From contig NZ_JAUSXK010000001.1 of the NCBI RefSeq assembly GCF_030815955.1, positions 3,534,001-3,598,000 of the forward strand: DNA of 64,000 bases, written 5' to 3'. Source of the DNA: Microbacterium murale (GTDB lineage: Bacteria; Actinomycetota; Actinomycetes; Actinomycetales; Microbacteriaceae). Shown here piece after piece: positions 1 to 8,707 of the stretch; the stretch's first letter is position 1, and every line of letters starts with the position of its first letter. The notes beneath the pieces were generated by a model. That model made no database searches and was not told the DNA's origin. It was given only the letters and a program-made list of their open reading frames with translations. The translations under genes and the position numbers were made by a program.

Positions 1-1
1 G

Positions 2-862
2 CTGCCGCGGATGTGGATCGGAATCGGGCTCGCGATCGCGCTGGCTCTCGGCATCGGCGCTGTGCTCACCTTCGGTGCATACTCGCTGACGTTCGAGGCG
101 CAGGAGATCATCGGCGGCACGCTCTCCCTGCTCGCCGTCGGCATGGTCACCTGGATGATCTTCTGGATGCAGAAGGCCGGCCGCACCATGAAGAAGACGC
201 TCGAAGGCGGTGTCGACCTCGCGTTGGCGCACGGCGGGCTCTGGGCGCTCGTCGCAATCGGATTCATCTCCGTCGCGCGGGAGGGCATCGAGACCACGCT
301 GTTGCTGTGGTCGATGGTTCAGTCCTTCGGCGATGCGCCGGCAGCGTTGAGCGGGGCGCTGCTGGGGCTCGCCTGTGCCGTCCTGATCGGAACAATGCTC
401 GCGCGCGGCGCGGTGAAGCTGGATCTCCGGCGCTTCTTCGCCTGGACCGGTGGCTTTCTCGTGATCGTCGCAGCCGGCGTTCTCGCATACGCGGTGATGG
501 ATCTGCAGGAGGCCGGGGTGCTGCCAGGACCGTTCTCCGCCGGCGCGCCGTTGGACCCGATCACCGGCGCCGTTGCGATCGGATGGGGCGCCTTCCCATT
601 CGGCTGGGCCTTCGACGTCAGCACTGTCCTCGCGCCAGGCAGCGCTCTCGCCGCGATCCTTCAGGCGACAGTGGGATTGATGCCCGTCATGACCTGGCTT
701 CAAGTACTGGCATGGGGTCTTTACATCCTCGTCGTCGGCTCATTCTTCGTGCGCGGAATCCTGTCGACGCGCTCACCTTCTTCCACAGCCTCGAGGAGCA
801 CCTCGACGCGCACCGACCTCTCTGATCCGCCGAGGGTCATCGAAACCCAAGGAGCAAAATGA
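2..862 (+). CDS. efeU: Ferrous/ferric iron permease EfeU (FTR1 family), 5'-truncated by window
   Basis: Polytopic membrane permease that moves iron inward in the EfeUOB system. The visible part has about six hydrophobic segments and the second REXXE iron-binding motif (REGIE, in the segment FISVAREGIETTLLLW). The first REGLE motif would lie in the roughly 35 N-terminal residues missing upstream of the window; the reading frame is open from base 2. The C-terminal tail is Ser/Thr/Arg-rich. Its stop overlaps the efeO start as ATGA, so the two are translationally coupled. Identity is firm from the motif and from efeO and efeB following. Confidence 0.95.
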   Translation: MPRMWIGIGLAIALALGIGAVLTFGAYSLTFEAQEIIGGTLSLLAVGMVTWMIFWMQKAGRTMKKTLEGGVDLALAHGGLWALVAIGFISVAREGIETTLLLWSMVQSFGDAPAALSGALLGLACAVLIGTMLARGAVKLDLRRFFAWTGGFLVIVAAGVLAYAVMDLQEAGVLPGPFSAGAPLDPITGAVAIGWGAFPFGWAFDVSTVLAPGSALAAILQATVGLMPVMTWLQVLAWGLYILVVGSFFVRGILSTRSPSSTASRSTSTRTDLSDPPRVIETQGAK

Positions 863-2091
863 CCACGCCCACTCGACTGCTCGGAGCCCTGGCCGCCACC
901 GGAGCCGTGGCGCTCGTCCTCTCCGGCTGCGTCGCGAAGGCCGACGTGGCGGATGCCGCGGCGCTGGCAGTGTCATCCACGGATGCTGACTGCGCTGTGT
1001 CGGATTCGACGGCGAGGAGCGGAACGCTGACCTTCGAGGTGAAGAACGAGTCCAGCCAGGTGAGCGAGTTCTACCTTCTGGCGTCCGACGGACTGCGGAT
1101 CGTGGGCGAGGTCGAGAACATCGCGCCGTCGGCCTCGCGTACGTTGACAGTCGTCGCACAGCCGGGTGAGTACTTCACCGTCTGCAAGCCGGGAATGATC
1201 GGCGACGGTGTCGGCAGGGCCGCGTTCACCGTCTCCGGTGACACGGTGGCGATCGACGGCGAGGACGCTGACCAGAAGCAGCAGGCAGTCGACCTCTATG
1301 CGGCGTTCGTGAAGGACCAGGTCGGGCAGCTGGTTCCCGCCCTCGATGAATTCGTCGCGGCGTACGAGTCCGGTGACGATGGCACCGCTCGTGAGATGTT
1401 CCCGCAGGTGCGCGCGTATTACGAACGCATCGAGCCGGTCGCAGAGTCTCTCGGCGACCTCGATCCACGTATCGATTACCGCGAGGTGGATGCTGTCGCC
1501 GAGGGACTGGATTGGACAGGGTTCCATCGCATCGAGAAGGACCTCTGGATTCCCGCTGAGGACGCTTTGAACGCCGACGCCGAAACCCCCGCATGGCAGG
1601 ATTGGGCGCCTTCTACCGTCGAGCAGCGGGGTGAGTTCGGCGACCAGCTCGTCGCGGATGTGCAGGAGCTCTACGAATACGTGCATTCGGACGTCTTCGT
1701 CGACGCGTTGAATGAACAGGGCATCGGCGGTATCTCCAACGGTGCGATCGCTCTGCTGGACGAGGTCGCCACGGGAAAGATCAGCGGCGAAGAGGACTGG
1801 TGGTCAGGTACCGATCTCTGGGATTTCGCGGCCAACGTCGAGGGATCGAAGATGGCGTTCTCGCTCGTCCGTGACTTCGCAGATGCCCAGGGTGACGACG
1901 GTGCTGCGCTGGTCGAGGACATCGATGCGGGATATGCAGCTCTGGAAGAGGCTCTCGCCGAACGCGGCTCGCTGGAGTCCGGATTCATCGGGTACACCGC
2001 GCTCACCGATGACGACAAACGAGAGCTCACCGATCTGCTCAATGCGCTCGCTGAGCCGCTGTCGCAGCTGACCGGCACAGTGCTCTCCTGA
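859..2091 (+). CDS. efeO: Iron uptake lipoprotein EfeO (cupredoxin-like plus M75 domain)
   Basis: Extracytoplasmic iron-binding component that hands iron to EfeU. It is 410 aa, with a lipoprotein signal ending in the lipobox LSGC (Cys24), a cupredoxin-like N-terminal domain (about residues 35-130) and a C-terminal peptidase-M75/imelysin-type domain. The HxxE metal motif characteristic of this domain is present as HRIE at H223-E226. It starts inside the efeU stop (ATGA) and is followed by efeB after a few bases, as in the standard efeUOB order. Confidence 0.95.
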   Translation: MTTPTRLLGALAATGAVALVLSGCVAKADVADAAALAVSSTDADCAVSDSTARSGTLTFEVKNESSQVSEFYLLASDGLRIVGEVENIAPSASRTLTVVAQPGEYFTVCKPGMIGDGVGRAAFTVSGDTVAIDGEDADQKQQAVDLYAAFVKDQVGQLVPALDEFVAAYESGDDGTAREMFPQVRAYYERIEPVAESLGDLDPRIDYREVDAVAEGLDWTGFHRIEKDLWIPAEDALNADAETPAWQDWAPSTVEQRGEFGDQLVADVQELYEYVHSDVFVDALNEQGIGGISNGAIALLDEVATGKISGEEDWWSGTDLWDFAANVEGSKMAFSLVRDFADAQGDDGAALVEDIDAGYAALEEALAERGSLESGFIGYTALTDDDKRELTDLLNALAEPLSQLTGTVLS

Positions 2092-2112
2092 TGCGTGCCG
2101 CCCGACCCTGAC

Positions 2113-3420
2113 ATGACAGATCACACCGAAGCAGACGCCTCGCCGGCGCCGTCGATCGAGGTACCCGCATCCGTTCCGACCGGTCTCAGCCGGCGAGGAC
2201 TGCTCGGCCTCGCTCTCGGAGGCGGTGCCGCCGGGCTGGCCATCGGCGTGGGGACGGGCCTCGCCGGTGGTATCGCCATCGGCCGCGAACGGGAGCGGGG
2301 CGAGAGCGGCGAACCTTTCGCCTTCTTCGGCCCCCATCAGGCCGGCATCACCACGCCAGTGCAGGACCACCTGCACTTCGCATCCTTCGACATGATGCCG
2401 CGCACGGATCGCGATGATCTCATCACACTGCTGCAGGACTGGTCCTACGCAGCATCCCGCCTGACGCAGGGGCTCGAAGTCAGTGCGACCGGGGCAGTGG
2501 GCGGGGACGCCCGGACTCCGCCGGATGACACCGGTGAGGCTCAGGGATTGAGTGCGAGCGGACTCACCATCACGATCGGGTTCGGGCCGACCCTCTTCGA
2601 GAATGAAGACGGCGACCGTTTCGGCATCGCGTCTCGACGACCCGTCGGGCTGGAGCGGCTGCCGTCGTTCCTCGGCGATGATCTCAACCCCGATCTGTCG
2701 GACGGCGATCTCTGCATCCAGGCCTGCGCGGATGATCCGCAGGTGGCGGTGCACGCGATCCGCAACCTCAGCCGGATAGCTTTCGGTCGGGCGAGGCTGC
2801 GCTGGTCGCAGTTGGGCTTCGGTCGCACGTCACGCACCACCGCTGATCAGGCGACACCGCGCAATCTGTTCGGCTACAAAGACGGCACAGCGAACATCCT
2901 CGCCAGCGACTCGGGGGCGCTCGACGATCACGTCTGGGTCGCGGCATCGGATGAGCCGGCGTGGCTGCGCGGTGGTTCCTACCTCGTTGCACGCAAGATC
3001 GCGATGATCGTGGAGACCTGGGATCGGGTGCGACTCGAGGAGCAGAATCGGATCATCGGTCGGGACAAGGGGGAGGGTGCTCCGTTGTCGGGCGGCGACG
3101 AGTTCCATGAGCCGGACTTCGCCTCGGATGCGATCCACCAGGACAGTCATGTGCGCCTTGCGCACCCTGGCCAGAACGATGGCGTGCGCATCCTGCGCCG
3201 CGGGTACAACTATGTCGACGGGAACAACAGCCTCGGACGCCTGGATGCGGGGCTCTTCTTCCTCTCGTATCAGCGAGATCCCGCGCGGTACATCTCGCTG
3301 CAGCGAAAGCTGTCGACTGATCTCATGAACGAGTACATCCGCCATGTGGGATCGGGCGTGTGGGCGATCCCGGCGGGGGCGGCCGCGGGGTCGTATGCCG
3401 GAGCCGAGCTGTTCGCCTGA
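2113..3420 (+). CDS. efeB: Deferrochelatase/DyP-type heme peroxidase EfeB, Tat-exported
   Basis: Third member of the efeUOB operon: a dye-decolorizing-type heme peroxidase exported folded, proposed to release or oxidise iron for EfeO/EfeU. A twin-arginine signal is visible (SRRGLLGL followed by a Gly/Ala-rich hydrophobic stretch). The DyP GxxDG motif is GYKDG at residues 254-258, and the proximal heme His is H346 in DSHVRLAHP. The length of 435 aa is typical. ATG at 2113 is preferred; an in-frame GTG at 2095, almost abutting the efeO stop, is the alternative. Confidence 0.94.
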   Translation: MTDHTEADASPAPSIEVPASVPTGLSRRGLLGLALGGGAAGLAIGVGTGLAGGIAIGRERERGESGEPFAFFGPHQAGITTPVQDHLHFASFDMMPRTDRDDLITLLQDWSYAASRLTQGLEVSATGAVGGDARTPPDDTGEAQGLSASGLTITIGFGPTLFENEDGDRFGIASRRPVGLERLPSFLGDDLNPDLSDGDLCIQACADDPQVAVHAIRNLSRIAFGRARLRWSQLGFGRTSRTTADQATPRNLFGYKDGTANILASDSGALDDHVWVAASDEPAWLRGGSYLVARKIAMIVETWDRVRLEEQNRIIGRDKGEGAPLSGGDEFHEPDFASDAIHQDSHVRLAHPGQNDGVRILRRGYNYVDGNNSLGRLDAGLFFLSYQRDPARYISLQRKLSTDLMNEYIRHVGSGVWAIPAGAAAGSYAGAELFA

Positions 3421-3431
3421 TCCGATCCGGG

Positions 3432-4568
3432 TCAGCCTTCGCGTGGCCTGCGCGATCCGGTCGGGTCGTCACGACGCGAGGTGTCGGCGGACAACCGTTG
3501 ATCCGAGAAGAGCCAGTGCGCTCGAGGCTCGACCAGCGGACGGAACACCCAGCGCACCGGTCTGGTCGCCAGCACCAGCGCGATCGCGACAGACACGATG
3601 ATCACGGCAGGCAGCCAGATCCACGTCGGCTCCGCATCGCGGAGGATGCCCGATTCACGGAATGGATAGAGCACGAATGAGTGCAGCAGGTACACGTACA
3701 TCGTGTACTGGCCGAATCTCGTCCACCATTGCAGCCGCCGCGGGATCAGCACGAAGAATGCCGCACTCAGGATCAGACCGATCGCGATGAGGAGCAGACG
3801 TATGCCGCCGGACCACCAATCTTCTCCGCCGAGATCCACGTACGTGTCGTCGTAGAAGAACCACTTGTCGAGGTTGATGCTCTCCCATAGCGCCACCCAG
3901 TTCCATGCGACGAAGACATCCACGGCGAATACGACCACCGCGATCGCACGCAGCCACCACGGGCGGAAGTCGATCAGCCGGAAGCGATCGACGACGTCGT
4001 GCTCCCGCAGCCACCATCCCAGCACGAAGAAGGGCAGGAACCCCAGTGTGCGCGAGAGTGAGAATGTGCTGTCGACATTCGAGAGATAGCCCGCGCCGAC
4101 CGAGATCAGCACGCTCCACACCAGCGGCCACCGCAACAGCGCGAGGTACGGCAGCACGAGTCTGAAGATGCCGAGCGCGAGCAGGAACCACAGCGTCCAC
4201 GACGGTTTGGTGAGGTTCGGCTCTGCCTGTCCTTCCACCAGCCATTTCGTCAGGGTCCAGAGCAGCTCGAAGATCACGTACGGCACCAGGATGTCGGTGA
4301 TGACGCGCGCCATCTGCTTCCGGGTGGGCGGTGCGGATTTCGAGAAGTAGCCGGCGATGATCGCGAACGCGGGCATGTGGAACGCGTACAGAGCCAGGTA
4401 CAGAGCCATCGCGATACTGGAGTCGTACGTGAGGCGTTGGATGGCGTGCCCCAGCACGACGAGCACGATGCAGGCGTAGCGGGCATTGTCCCAGAAGGGT
4501 ACGCGTCTGCGGGGCCGCGGGATACGACCGGTGACCGGTCCGGTCGGCGTCTGTGCGGCACTGCTCAT
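3432..4568 (-). CDS. Acyltransferase-3 family integral membrane protein
   Basis: A 378-aa protein with about ten transmembrane helices. It begins with the acyltransferase-3 signature region (WDNARYACIVLVVLGHAIQ, with the conserved His) and continues with FHMPAFAIIAGYFS. Relatives transfer acyl groups to sugars of cell-surface glycans, and it resembles fucose 4-O-acetylase-like proteins. The acceptor cannot be told from sequence. The gene stands alone, convergent with efeB. TAGCCT lies 6 nt before the ATG, suggesting a leaderless transcript. Confidence 0.85.
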   Translation of the reverse strand: MSSAAQTPTGPVTGRIPRPRRRVPFWDNARYACIVLVVLGHAIQRLTYDSSIAMALYLALYAFHMPAFAIIAGYFSKSAPPTRKQMARVITDILVPYVIFELLWTLTKWLVEGQAEPNLTKPSWTLWFLLALGIFRLVLPYLALLRWPLVWSVLISVGAGYLSNVDSTFSLSRTLGFLPFFVLGWWLREHDVVDRFRLIDFRPWWLRAIAVVVFAVDVFVAWNWVALWESINLDKWFFYDDTYVDLGGEDWWSGGIRLLLIAIGLILSAAFFVLIPRRLQWWTRFGQYTMYVYLLHSFVLYPFRESGILRDAEPTWIWLPAVIIVSVAIALVLATRPVRWVFRPLVEPRAHWLFSDQRLSADTSRRDDPTGSRRPREG

Positions 4569-4574
4569 TCCTCG

Positions 4575-4580
4575 AGGCTA
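4575..4580 (-). promoter_or_regulatory. -10 hexamer, leaderless promoter of acyltransferase
   Basis: TAGCCT on the minus strand, 6 nt before the ATG at 4568; no Shine-Dalgarno fits. Confidence 0.6.
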
Positions 4581-4697
4581 CCTGCCGCACTTGAGCGCGA
4601 CGGGAATAATGTGGCGAGGGTTGCGTTGTCCCATATACATGCATTTGAATAGAAGCGACATGCGCACAGCATCCGCCTCGAGAACCCGGAGCACATC

Positions 4698-5924
4698 ATG
4701 AGCGAGCAGGCCGAAACCTCAGGCATCCAGTTCGGACTCTTCACCGTCAGCGACGTCACCCAGAATCCTGTGACGGGCGAGACGCCCAGCGAAGGTCAGA
4801 AGATCAAGGATGCGATCACGATCGCGAAGCATGCCGAAGAAGTCGGTCTCGACGTCTTCGCCGTCGGCGAGCACCACAACCCGCCGTTCTGGTCGTCGTC
4901 TCCCTCAACGACACTCGCGGCGATCGCCGCACAGACCGAGCGGATCATCCTCTCGACCTCCACGACGCTGATCACCACGAACGACCCGGTGAAGATCGCC
5001 GAGGACTTCGCGATGCTGCAGCACATCTCGGACGGTCGTACCGACCTCATGCTCGGGCGCGGCAACACAGGCCCGGTCTACCCGTGGTTCGGCAAGGACA
5101 TCCGCCAGGGGCTCCCGCTCGCGATCGAGAACTATGCGCTGCTGCGCAAGTTGTGGGATGAAGACGTCGTCGACTGGGAGGGCAAGTTCCGCACGCCGTT
5201 GCAGGGTTTCACATCCACGCCTCGTCCGCTGGACGGCGTCGCCCCGTTCGTCTGGCACGGCTCCATCCGCACGCCGGAGATCGCCGAACAGGCCGCGTAC
5301 TACGGCGACGGGTTCTTCGCGAACAACATCTTCTGGCCGAAGGAGCACTACCAGCGCCTGATCGAGCTCTACCGCCAGCGCTACGCGCACTACGGCCACG
5401 GCACGCCGGAGCAGGCGATCGTCGGTCTCGGCGGCCAGGTGTTCATGCGCGCCAAGTCGCAGGATGCGGTGAACGAGTTCCGTCCGTATTTCGACAATGC
5501 GCCGGTGTACGGTCATGGTCCGAGCATGGAGGACTTCACCGAGATGACGCCATTGACGGTCGGTTCGCCGCAGCAGGTCATCGACCGCTATGCCGCGATG
5601 CGCGACACGTTCGGCGATTACCAGCGCCAGCTGTTCCTGATCGATCACGCGGGTCTTCCGTTGAAGGTCGTGCTCGAGCAGCTCGACATCCTCGGCGGCG
5701 AGGTCGTGCCCGAGTTGCGCCGCGAGCTCGCGAAGAACCGTCCGGCGAATGTTCCGGATGCTCCGACCCACGCCGCGCGCGTCAAGGCCGTGTACGGTGA
5801 CGGACCCGCCCGCGAAGCGCGCCCTGGCGCGAACCGGGGCGACAACCTGACCGGGGGCAGTCCCTATCAGGACGCAGTGGCGCCCGCCGGCGCCGCATTC
5901 GGCCTCAGCCGGAAGGAGGCATGA
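4698..5924 (+). CDS. LLM class flavin-dependent oxidoreductase, CE1758-type
   Basis: Bacterial-luciferase-like monooxygenase of 408 aa in the TIM-barrel LLM superfamily, expected to use reduced FMN from a partner reductase. Family features are the N-terminal strand FGLFTVSD, the GEHHNPPF segment and the GRGNTGPVYPW loop. It is coupled by an ATGA overlap to an FMN reductase, matching the known CE1758/CE1759 duo. The substrate is unknown. The start has an upstream CGGAG about 8 nt away. Confidence 0.88.
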   Translation: MSEQAETSGIQFGLFTVSDVTQNPVTGETPSEGQKIKDAITIAKHAEEVGLDVFAVGEHHNPPFWSSSPSTTLAAIAAQTERIILSTSTTLITTNDPVKIAEDFAMLQHISDGRTDLMLGRGNTGPVYPWFGKDIRQGLPLAIENYALLRKLWDEDVVDWEGKFRTPLQGFTSTPRPLDGVAPFVWHGSIRTPEIAEQAAYYGDGFFANNIFWPKEHYQRLIELYRQRYAHYGHGTPEQAIVGLGGQVFMRAKSQDAVNEFRPYFDNAPVYGHGPSMEDFTEMTPLTVGSPQQVIDRYAAMRDTFGDYQRQLFLIDHAGLPLKVVLEQLDILGGEVVPELRRELAKNRPANVPDAPTHAARVKAVYGDGPAREARPGANRGDNLTGGSPYQDAVAPAGAAFGLSRKEA

Positions 5925-6571
5925 GCATGAGCACACGTCGCATCGCAGTGGTCTCCGCCGGCCTCTCCAACCCGTCCTCGACCCGCATGCTGGCCGACCG
6001 GATGGCAGCCGAGACAGTCAAGCAGCTCGCGGAGCGCGGGATCGAGGCCACCGTCGACATGATCGAACTGCGCGACCTCGCACACGACATCACGAACAAC
6101 CTGCTGACGGGCTTCGCACCGGCAGAGCTCGAGACTGCGCTCAACTCGGTGTACTCCGCGGATGCACTGATCGTCGTGACGCCGATCTTCTCCACCAGCT
6201 ACTCCGGGCTGTTCAAGTCGTTCATCGACGTGCTCGACCCGGATGCGCTCACCGGCAAACCGGTGCTGATCGGCGCGAACGCCGGTACGCCACGGCATTC
6301 TCTGGCGATCGACTACGCGATCCGTCCGCTGTTCGCATACCTGCACGCAGAGGCTGTCTCCACCGGTGTGTTCGCGGCATCCAGTGATTGGGGCGGCGCC
6401 GGCGACGATGTCGCCCCGCTGGCGAAGCGCGTCGAGAAGGGGGCACGCGAACTGGCCGATGCCGTCGCCCGAAAAGATGCCGCGACGTCGAGCGACCCGT
6501 TCGACCCGGCGAACTACCTGGGCGAGGGACGTTCCTTCGGCCACCTGCTCGGCGGCCTCGCGGGGGAGTAG
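5921..6571 (+). CDS. LLM-partnered NAD(P)H-dependent FMN reductase, CE1759-type
   Basis: Flavodoxin-fold reductase of 216 aa that supplies reduced FMN to the preceding monooxygenase. The fold is visible in RRIAVVSAGLSNPSSTRMLAD at the N-terminus (phosphate-binding loop) and in the central VVTPIFSTSYSGLFKSFID, which is typical of NADPH-dependent FMN reductases. It overlaps the preceding gene by 4 nt (ATGA). An internal ATG at 5927 is an alternative start. Confidence 0.88.
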   Translation: MSMSTRRIAVVSAGLSNPSSTRMLADRMAAETVKQLAERGIEATVDMIELRDLAHDITNNLLTGFAPAELETALNSVYSADALIVVTPIFSTSYSGLFKSFIDVLDPDALTGKPVLIGANAGTPRHSLAIDYAIRPLFAYLHAEAVSTGVFAASSDWGGAGDDVAPLAKRVEKGARELADAVARKDAATSSDPFDPANYLGEGRSFGHLLGGLAGE

Positions 6572-6578
6572 CGGTCGC

Positions 6579-7259
6579 TCATCGCCACCGGTACTCGGTC
6601 TCAGGGCGGCCTCGGCCGCGGTACCGGGCGGCGCGCTCGAGCCTTCCCTCGTCTGCGAGGTGCTCGAGGTAACGACGCGCGGCCACTCGTGACATTCCGA
6701 GCTGTTCTGCGGCCTCGCTCGCCGACAGGACGCCCGCGGTGCGGGCGGCCGATGTCACTCGGGCGAGCGAGGACGCGGAGAGCCCCTTCGGCACCTTGAT
6801 GCTCCCGGTCGGACGCGAAGCGCCCAGGAGCGCATCGATCTCGGCCTGGCTCGCCTGACCGGCCGCGGCGACGGCCTGCGCGCTGTACGCGCGGTGCTGA
6901 TCCAGTCGCTCCCGGAATGTGGAGAAGGTGAAGGGCTTGACCAGGTACTGCACCACGCCGAGCGCAGCCATCTGACGCACAGTCTCGGCGTCGCGGACAG
7001 CGGTGATGGCGATGACGTCGACGCTGATCGACCGTGCTCGCAGATGTCGCAGTAAGTCGAGCCCCGTGCCGTCCGGCATCGTCATGTCGAGCAGCACCAG
7101 ATCGATCCCACCCTGCGGAGGGCTCTCGATCAGTGCGTGCAGTGCGGCACGGGCGCCGCTGCACTCGCCGACGACGGTGTAGCCGTCCAACCGCTCGATA
7201 TAGTCGCGATGCAATTCCAGGGTCAGCGCATCGTCGTCGACGAGCAGAGTATGGATCAT
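6579..7259 (-). CDS. Response regulator, CitB/DcuR family
   Basis: Receiver domain with acidic pocket VDDD (residues 7-10), phospho-acceptor Asp58 in LLDMTMPDGTG and conserved Lys108 in LVKPF. A C-terminal helix-turn-helix follows (LSASEAAEQLGMSRVAARRYLEHL is the core). The length of 226 aa and the architecture match citrate/C4-dicarboxylate response regulators. Its ATG overlaps the kinase stop (ATGA), giving a kinase-then-regulator operon. The divergent dctA is the likely target. Confidence 0.9.
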   Translation of the reverse strand: MIHTLLVDDDALTLELHRDYIERLDGYTVVGECSGARAALHALIESPPQGGIDLVLLDMTMPDGTGLDLLRHLRARSISVDVIAITAVRDAETVRQMAALGVVQYLVKPFTFSTFRERLDQHRAYSAQAVAAAGQASQAEIDALLGASRPTGSIKVPKGLSASSLARVTSAARTAGVLSASEAAEQLGMSRVAARRYLEHLADEGRLERAARYRGRGRPETEYRWR

Positions 7260-8554
7260 GAGAGTGGTCCCTTTCCGGATGCACCGGACTCGGATGCGCC
7301 GGGCAGCGTCACGCGGAATTTCGTCGGTCCGTCTTCGATCTCCACAGTCCCTCCGACATCGTTGACGATCGACCGCACGAGAGCGAGCCCTACGCCCCTG
7401 CCATCGGTTCCGGCGGGCTTGGTCGAGAATCCGTGCTGGAAGATCTGTTCGCGCGCTGCGACAGGGATTCCTGCACCGCTGTCCGAGACCTCCAGGACCA
7501 CCCAGCCCTCCCGCGCTGGTCGGACCTCGACACGTATCCAGCGCTCAGCAGCTGCGGCGGCGGCATCCAGAGCATTGTCGATGAGGTTCCCGAGCACGGC
7601 GATGCTGTCCATCGGCGCGAGCGCGGAGCGCGGAGCGTCCGGGGCGATAACCGCTGTCCAGTCGACACCGCGCTCTTTCGCCTGCGACGCCTTGCCCAGC
7701 AGCAGAGCGCCGACCGTCGGGTCACCGTCACGTCGAGCGGTGACCTGATCCACGAGCGACTGACTCTGCTGCGATGTCTCCGCCAGGATGTCGATCGCTT
7801 CACTGGTGCGGCCGAGCTCCAGCAGCGCGATCGCGGTATGCATCCGATTGCCGTGCTCGTGCGTCTGTGCGCGCAGCGCTTCGCCGAGCGTGCGCACCGA
7901 CTCGTATGACGCCACCGCGTCCCGTACCTGTCCCGCCGGCAGATCTCCCGCGATGCGGCGGGTGTAGCGGCGAGCGAGGAAGGCGCCGAGAGAACCCGCG
8001 GCGACGATCAGCGCCGAGATTCCGAAGGCAGAGGGAAGTCTGCCCAAGAAGGACTCGGCGATGGACTCGACGGTCACGCCGGCTGCCACCCAGCCGACGC
8101 CCTCACCGGCCGAATTGAGAACCGGGGTGATCGTTCGGACCGAGGCGCCGAGGGTGCCGGTGAACTCTTCGGTGAGTGTGGTCTGCGTGGCAGGGATCGT
8201 GCCGCGGTACTGGGCGCCGAGCTGAGTGGGGTCGGGATGGGTCACACGGGAGCCGGTCGCTGTCATCACCGTGATGAAGTCCAGAGCGGAATGATCGACG
8301 ACGGCGGTTGCGTAGGGCTGAAGTGCGGCGGATGCGCTCTCGGCGTCTTCGCTGTCGAGTGCCTCGATGACACTCGGAGAATCGGCGATCGACTGCGCCA
8401 GCGCGCTCGTGAGCTGCTCGGCGTCGACCCGAGATGCGCGTTGCGTCTGGAGAGCCAGGACGATCGCCGCGAGGACTCCCGCCAGGATCGCCGCGATGAG
8501 AAGCACGACGAAGACGTGAGACGCCGCGCTGCGGCTGCGCTCCGAACGCGTCAT
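7256..8554 (-). CDS. Sensor histidine kinase, DcuS/CitA family
   Basis: 432 aa: N-terminal membrane segment (VFVVLLIAAILAGVLAAIVLAL), an extracytoplasmic PAS-like sensor domain, a second membrane segment, then a cytoplasmic dimerisation region with the HExxN-type phospho-acceptor site (QTHEHGNRMHT) and a HATPase domain (GNLIDNALDAA; DSGAGIP; GRGVGLALVRS). The frame is open to 8608, but ATG 8554 has a good Shine-Dalgarno (GAGGGAG) and was chosen. It probably senses C4-dicarboxylates or citrate and controls the divergent dctA through its partner. Confidence 0.9.
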   Translation of the reverse strand: MTRSERSRSAASHVFVVLLIAAILAGVLAAIVLALQTQRASRVDAEQLTSALAQSIADSPSVIEALDSEDAESASAALQPYATAVVDHSALDFITVMTATGSRVTHPDPTQLGAQYRGTIPATQTTLTEEFTGTLGASVRTITPVLNSAGEGVGWVAAGVTVESIAESFLGRLPSAFGISALIVAAGSLGAFLARRYTRRIAGDLPAGQVRDAVASYESVRTLGEALRAQTHEHGNRMHTAIALLELGRTSEAIDILAETSQQSQSLVDQVTARRDGDPTVGALLLGKASQAKERGVDWTAVIAPDAPRSALAPMDSIAVLGNLIDNALDAAAAAAERWIRVEVRPAREGWVVLEVSDSGAGIPVAAREQIFQHGFSTKPAGTDGRGVGLALVRSIVNDVGGTVEIEDGPTKFRVTLPGASESGASGKGPLS

Positions 8555-8707
8555 CGCGATCTCCCTCGTCATCCCCGATCGGGCCGGGCACGACCAATAC
8601 GACCACAAATGGTGGACATCCGAGAACCCCGAGAGGGTGAAACCCGTTCACCCGGCGAATCGCCGGACGTCATGCGACGACGCAGTTCATGATCACGGAG
8701 GTACGAC

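Noticed and set aside
8555..8608. Longer start for the DcuS-like kinase (8608)
   Set aside because: ATG 8554 has a GAGGGAG ribosome site; the extra residues are Trp/Cys-rich and unlike a kinase N-terminus.
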